From: Planctomycetota bacterium
GTDB taxonomy: Bacteria > Planctomycetota > PLA2 > JAEUHO01
Length of the DNA: 6,934 nt
Assembly (NCBI GenBank): GCA_029213105.1
Contig: JARGNS010000004.1
Span: forward strand, 1 to 6,934
Direction of reading: 5' to 3'
Shown: one piece after another, positions 4,567-6,934 of the stretch
Numbering within the stretch: the stretch's first letter is position 1
How the letters are laid out: each line of letters begins with the position of its first letter
The notes under the pieces: model-generated
Seen by the model: the letters and a program-made list of their open reading frames with translations, nothing else
Told to the model about the DNA's origin: nothing
Databases searched by the model: none
Program-made: the position numbers and the translations under genes

Positions 4567-5613
4567 CTAGCGTGCATCTCGTGCAGGCAACGACTTCGCG
4601 CACCGGAATCCCCAGCGTGACCGCGCGAAGCCCGGGTTGGCCTGCGTGCGCCAGGAGCAGCGGATGCGGCCAATGTGCGAGTACCAGGAGGCCCCCCGCA
4701 TCACCCGACTGGGCGTGGCTTCCGGCTCGTAGGCCCACGAGGGATCTTCGTCGTACATGACGAACGGATCGCGGCACCACTCGCTGACGTTTCCGGATAG
4801 GTCGTACAGCCCGAAGGTGTTGGGCTTGAAGGACCGCACGGGAGCCGTCCACGGGAAGGCATCCTCGTGCCCCTTGGCGTACACACCCTTCCAACCTGGA
4901 TACAGGCGGATCAACTCGTCACCGGGGAGGTTGGCCTGCGGCGGATGCACCACGAGCGCGTCACCCCACGGGTAGACCGTGCCGTCCGTGCCTCCGCGAA
5001 GGACGTACTCAAACTGGGCCTCCGACGGAAGCTCGGCCTTCGCCCAAGCCGAAAACGCCACCGCGTCGTTCCACGTCACCTGGGTCACCGGGTGGTCGGG
5101 CTGTGATGACACGCCGTCGCCTTCGTGCGGCGCGGAACGCCACGTGCCGCCGTAGCTGCCCTTCATGTCCGGTGGCTTCCCTACGACGTAGCCGCCCTTC
5201 TCGCTCTTTTCGACCTCGGTAACGTACGACGTGGAAGCTACGAACGACTGGAACTGCGCGACGGTGATCTCGTTGACGTCCATGTAGAACGATGGCAATT
5301 CGACCCGGTGGCGCGGCTTCTCGTCGTCGAGCGCAGTCTCGTCCTGGGGGACGGCACCCATCCAGTACGTGCCACCGGGCACGAGGATCATCTCGGCGCC
5401 GTCAGCCTTGCGCCGGAGCAGCTTGGGGAAACCGGTGACAGGGTCAGGCTCATTGCGGATGGGCTCGGCCCACCCCTTCAGCCATTCGAGGACGTCGGCG
5501 GAGAGTCCGGGCGGATCGTCACGCCGATCACCACACGCCGTCCCGAAGGCGGCACCGACGACCAGAAGCGCCGCCCATCGCAGAGATCGTCCCATGTTCT
5601 TACGAACGTCCAT
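4567..5613 (-). CDS. SUMF1/FGE-sulfatase-domain lipoprotein without the FGE cysteine pair
   Basis: A 348-residue protein with a lipoprotein-like leader: basic start, hydrophobic 13-24, GTAC with the cysteine at 27, then a polar linker. The rest, about residues 73-340, is a formylglycine-generating-enzyme (SUMF1, C-type-lectin-like) domain. In order it shows EMILVPGGTYWMG, DEKPRHRVELPSFYMDVNEIT, HPVTQVTWNDAVAFSAWA, ELPSEAQFEYVLRGG, NTFGLYDLSGNVSEWC, RVMRGASWYS and RWGFRCAK. True aerobic FGE needs two cysteines in a motif like SxLCHxxYC. Here the first is replaced (SWYSH), so sulfatase activation is unlikely, and many exported relatives lack the pair as well. I infer a surface or periplasmic domain of unknown ligand. 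Two starts are possible, ATG 5613 and ATG 5595 (MGRSLRW...). Neither has a clear ribosome binding site, and an inverted repeat covers the first. It follows the glycosylase gene by 20 bases and is probably in the same transcript. Confidence 0.92.
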   Translation of the reverse strand: MDVRKNMGRSLRWAALLVVGAAFGTACGDRRDDPPGLSADVLEWLKGWAEPIRNEPDPVTGFPKLLRRKADGAEMILVPGGTYWMGAVPQDETALDDEKPRHRVELPSFYMDVNEITVAQFQSFVASTSYVTEVEKSEKGGYVVGKPPDMKGSYGGTWRSAPHEGDGVSSQPDHPVTQVTWNDAVAFSAWAKAELPSEAQFEYVLRGGTDGTVYPWGDALVVHPPQANLPGDELIRLYPGWKGVYAKGHEDAFPWTAPVRSFKPNTFGLYDLSGNVSEWCRDPFVMYDEDPSWAYEPEATPSRVMRGASWYSHIGRIRCSWRTQANPGFARSRWGFRCAKSLPARDAR

Positions 5614-5621
5614 GACGTTCG
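5603..5621. promoter_or_regulatory. Inverted repeat over the SUMF1-lipoprotein start codon
   Basis: On the coding strand CGAACGTC-ATG-GACGTTCG: two perfect 8-base arms around the upstream start codon. As DNA it could be an operator. As RNA, with only three bases between the arms, the full hairpin could not form, so protein binding to a dyad is the more natural reading. If translation starts at 5595 instead, the dyad lies entirely in the leader, eight bases before the start. Confidence 0.4.
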
Positions 5622-5633
5622 ATCACAGCAGTA

Positions 5634-6260
5634 CTACGCCTCGAAGTCCACCTCCAGCACGCGCCACATGTACCAAGCGACGACGGAGCGGTAGGGCTTG
5701 TAGTCCTCGCCGAGCGGTAGGAGCTGCCTTGCCGTGGGTGCGGGCTGCCCGGCGAACTTCGCCCAGCCATTGCGCACGCCCAGGTCCAGGACGGGCCACA
5801 CGTCGTTGCGCCCCAGCGAGAACATGAGGTGCATCTGCGCACTCCACTCGCCGATACCCCACACCTGGGTCAGGGACTCGATGATCTCGTCATCCGGCAT
5901 GCCCGGGAAGTCTGCCGGATCGAAGTCGCCACGCCGGATGTGACGCGCCAGGTCCTTGATGCTCTTCGTCTTGGCTCCGGAGAGCCCAGCCTTGCGGAAG
6001 GTGGTGTCGCGCCGCCGAATGACGGCAGCTGGATCCAGGGGCTCGTCGCCGGGGAAGATCGCCAGCACGCGCTCCCAGATGGCGCTCGCGGCCGCGCCCG
6101 CGAGCTGCTGGTAGGCGATGGCGCGGGCGATGGACTCGAACGTGGACGGACGCAGCTCCACCGACGGTGCGCCGAGGTGCTCGACCAGGCGCGCGAAGCG
6201 CGGGTCCCTCGCCACGAGCTCGCGCACGGCCTTGCGGGGACGCCAGTAGCGCTTCCCCAC
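5634..6260 (-). CDS. DNA-3-methyladenine glycosylase, AlkA-type (HhH-GPD)
   Basis: Removes alkylated purines such as 3-methyladenine from DNA, starting base excision repair in the cytoplasm. The numbering here counts from the TTG at 6266 (210 residues). IARAIAYQQLAGAAASAIWERV (47-67) is the typical helical entry of the family. The helix-hairpin-helix VWGIGEWSAQMH lies at 136-146. The catalytic aspartate is D161 in WPVLDLGVRNG, and YRSVVAWYMWRVLE closes the fold. No iron-sulfur cysteines are present, as expected for the AlkA branch. The GTG at 6260 is preferred because GGAGG lies eight bases upstream. The TTG at 6266 (MSVGKRYW) overlaps the previous stop as TTGA but is only two bases from that GGAGG. 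Overlap with the acyl-CoA synthetase gene indicates co-transcription and coupled translation. Confidence 0.94.
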   Translation of the reverse strand: MGKRYWRPRKAVRELVARDPRFARLVEHLGAPSVELRPSTFESIARAIAYQQLAGAAASAIWERVLAIFPGDEPLDPAAVIRRRDTTFRKAGLSGAKTKSIKDLARHIRRGDFDPADFPGMPDDEIIESLTQVWGIGEWSAQMHLMFSLGRNDVWPVLDLGVRNGWAKFAGQPAPTARQLLPLGEDYKPYRSVVAWYMWRVLEVDFEA

Positions 6261-6262
6261 GC

Positions 6263-6934
6263 TCAACCCCTCCGCACGTGAACGCGCATGTCGACGATGC
6301 GGCAGCCCTCGCCGGGCGGCAGGGCGAACGCCGGATTGATGTCGAGGTCGTCGATCTCGGCGACCTGATCCACCAGCCGCGAGAGGCGCAGGAGCATGGC
6401 CTCGAGCGCGGGCTCGTCTGCGGGCGGATGGCCGCGATAGCCCTCCAGCAGCTTGCGGCCGCGGATGCCCTGCACCATCTGATGCGCATCGCGATCGGTC
6501 AGGGGCGCCACGCGGAACACGACGTCCCCGAGTACCTCGACATGGATGCCGCCGAGCCCGAAGGCGATCAGCGGACCGAAGACGGGGTCCTCGGTCATGC
6601 CGGCCATGATCTCGACGCCACCGGCGAGCATCGGCTGCACGAGCACGCCCTCGAAGGCCTCGAGCTGCCCCGTGCTCTCGAGCGCGCTGCGGATGGTCTC
6701 GTAGGCGGCGCGCACGGCCTCGCCGTCGCGGAGGTTCAGCTGCACGCCGCCGAGGTCGGTCTTGTGCACGAGGGTGCGACTCACGAGCTTCACCACGACC
6801 GGATACCCGAAGCCGTCCGCCGCCGCGACCGCGTCGTCGGCATGGTGGGCCACCCGCCCCGGCACGAGCGGCAGGCCACAGGCCTCGCCGAGCTCGTGCA
6901 CCTCATCGGGCAGGAGCCAGCCGTCGCCGCGCTC
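6263..6934 (-). CDS. ADP-forming acyl-CoA synthetase, C-terminal ATP-grasp part (cut by window edge)
   Basis: The frame is open to the window edge and gives 223 residues. It begins with ERGDGWLLPDEVHELGEACG, the usual entry to the ATP-grasp (beta-subunit-like) part of acetate-CoA ligase (ADP-forming)-type proteins. Family landmarks include GYPVVVKLVS followed by LVHKTDLGGVQL (nucleotide binding), VLVQPML, GVEIMAGMTEDPVFGPLIAFGLGG and DLDINPAF near the end. The known reaction is acyl-CoA + ADP + Pi to acid + ATP + CoA, reversible. The N-terminal CoA-binding and ligase domains, and any fused GNAT acetyltransferase domain, lie outside the window. An internal GTG at 6901 is not the true start, because the conserved sequence continues upstream of it. 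The gene is the first visible member of the minus-strand block and its TGA overlaps a TTG of the glycosylase gene. Confidence 0.92.
   Translation of the reverse strand, partial: ERGDGWLLPDEVHELGEACGLPLVPGRVAHHADDAVAAADGFGYPVVVKLVSRTLVHKTDLGGVQLNLRDGEAVRAAYETIRSALESTGQLEAFEGVLVQPMLAGGVEIMAGMTEDPVFGPLIAFGLGGIHVEVLGDVVFRVAPLTDRDAHQMVQGIRGRKLLEGYRGHPPADEPALEAMLLRLSRLVDQVAEIDDLDINPAFALPPGEGCRIVDMRVHVRRG

Noticed and set aside
4325..4894. Extension of the copy C antisense frame to 4894
   Set aside because: It runs through the SUMF1 gene in another frame; only the part inside the repeat is shared with copy B.

Overview
The window is GC-rich bacterial chromosomal DNA with strong G/C preference at third codon positions. 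Two exported proteins carry lipobox-like signals, so the host is probably Gram-negative. The gene mix (SUMF1-domain lipoprotein, exported MBL hydrolase, ADP-forming acyl-CoA synthetase, IS3-type transposase remnant) would suit a planctomycete or a myxobacterium-like lineage. That assignment is a guess from gene style. I saw no rRNA, tRNA or CRISPR array.

Layout. Positions 1-566 hold the first 18 codons of an IS3-type transposase OrfA that breaks off abruptly, then a degraded dispersed repeat (copy A) and a hairpin. On the minus strand follow an exported metallo-beta-lactamase-fold hydrolase (567-1802) and a VOC/glyoxalase-fold protein (2106-2516), separated by about 300 bases of GC-rich intergenic DNA. 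Repeat copy B fills the divergent gap 2517-2945. On the plus strand come an unknown lipoprotein (2946-3530), a repeat fragment (D), and an overlapping pair: a 69-residue protein and a minimal nucleotidyltransferase (3715-4324). Repeat copy C begins at the nucleotidyltransferase stop codon and fills the gap to the convergent gene block. The right part is a minus-strand block read from 6934 down to 4567: the C-terminal ATP-grasp part of an ADP-forming acyl-CoA synthetase (cut by the window edge), an AlkA-type DNA glycosylase that overlaps it at a TTGA junction, and a SUMF1-domain lipoprotein 20 bases further on.

The most unusual content is the dispersed repeat. Copies A, B and C align without net gaps over most of their length (A to B at a constant offset of 2498 bases, B to C at 1636). 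They share a long hairpin near the middle and an AT-rich GAATATTCT box at one end. Copies B and C each carry an antisense 43-codon frame of exactly equal length. However, most codon differences between them change the amino acid, so the conserved thing looks like DNA or RNA structure rather than a protein. The family resembles a non-autonomous mobile element or a structured intergenic RNA/DNA element that I cannot name.

The second point of interest is the small-protein/nucleotidyltransferase pair, which has the layout of a toxin-antitoxin-like module. The other genes look like ordinary housekeeping or exported-enzyme genes.
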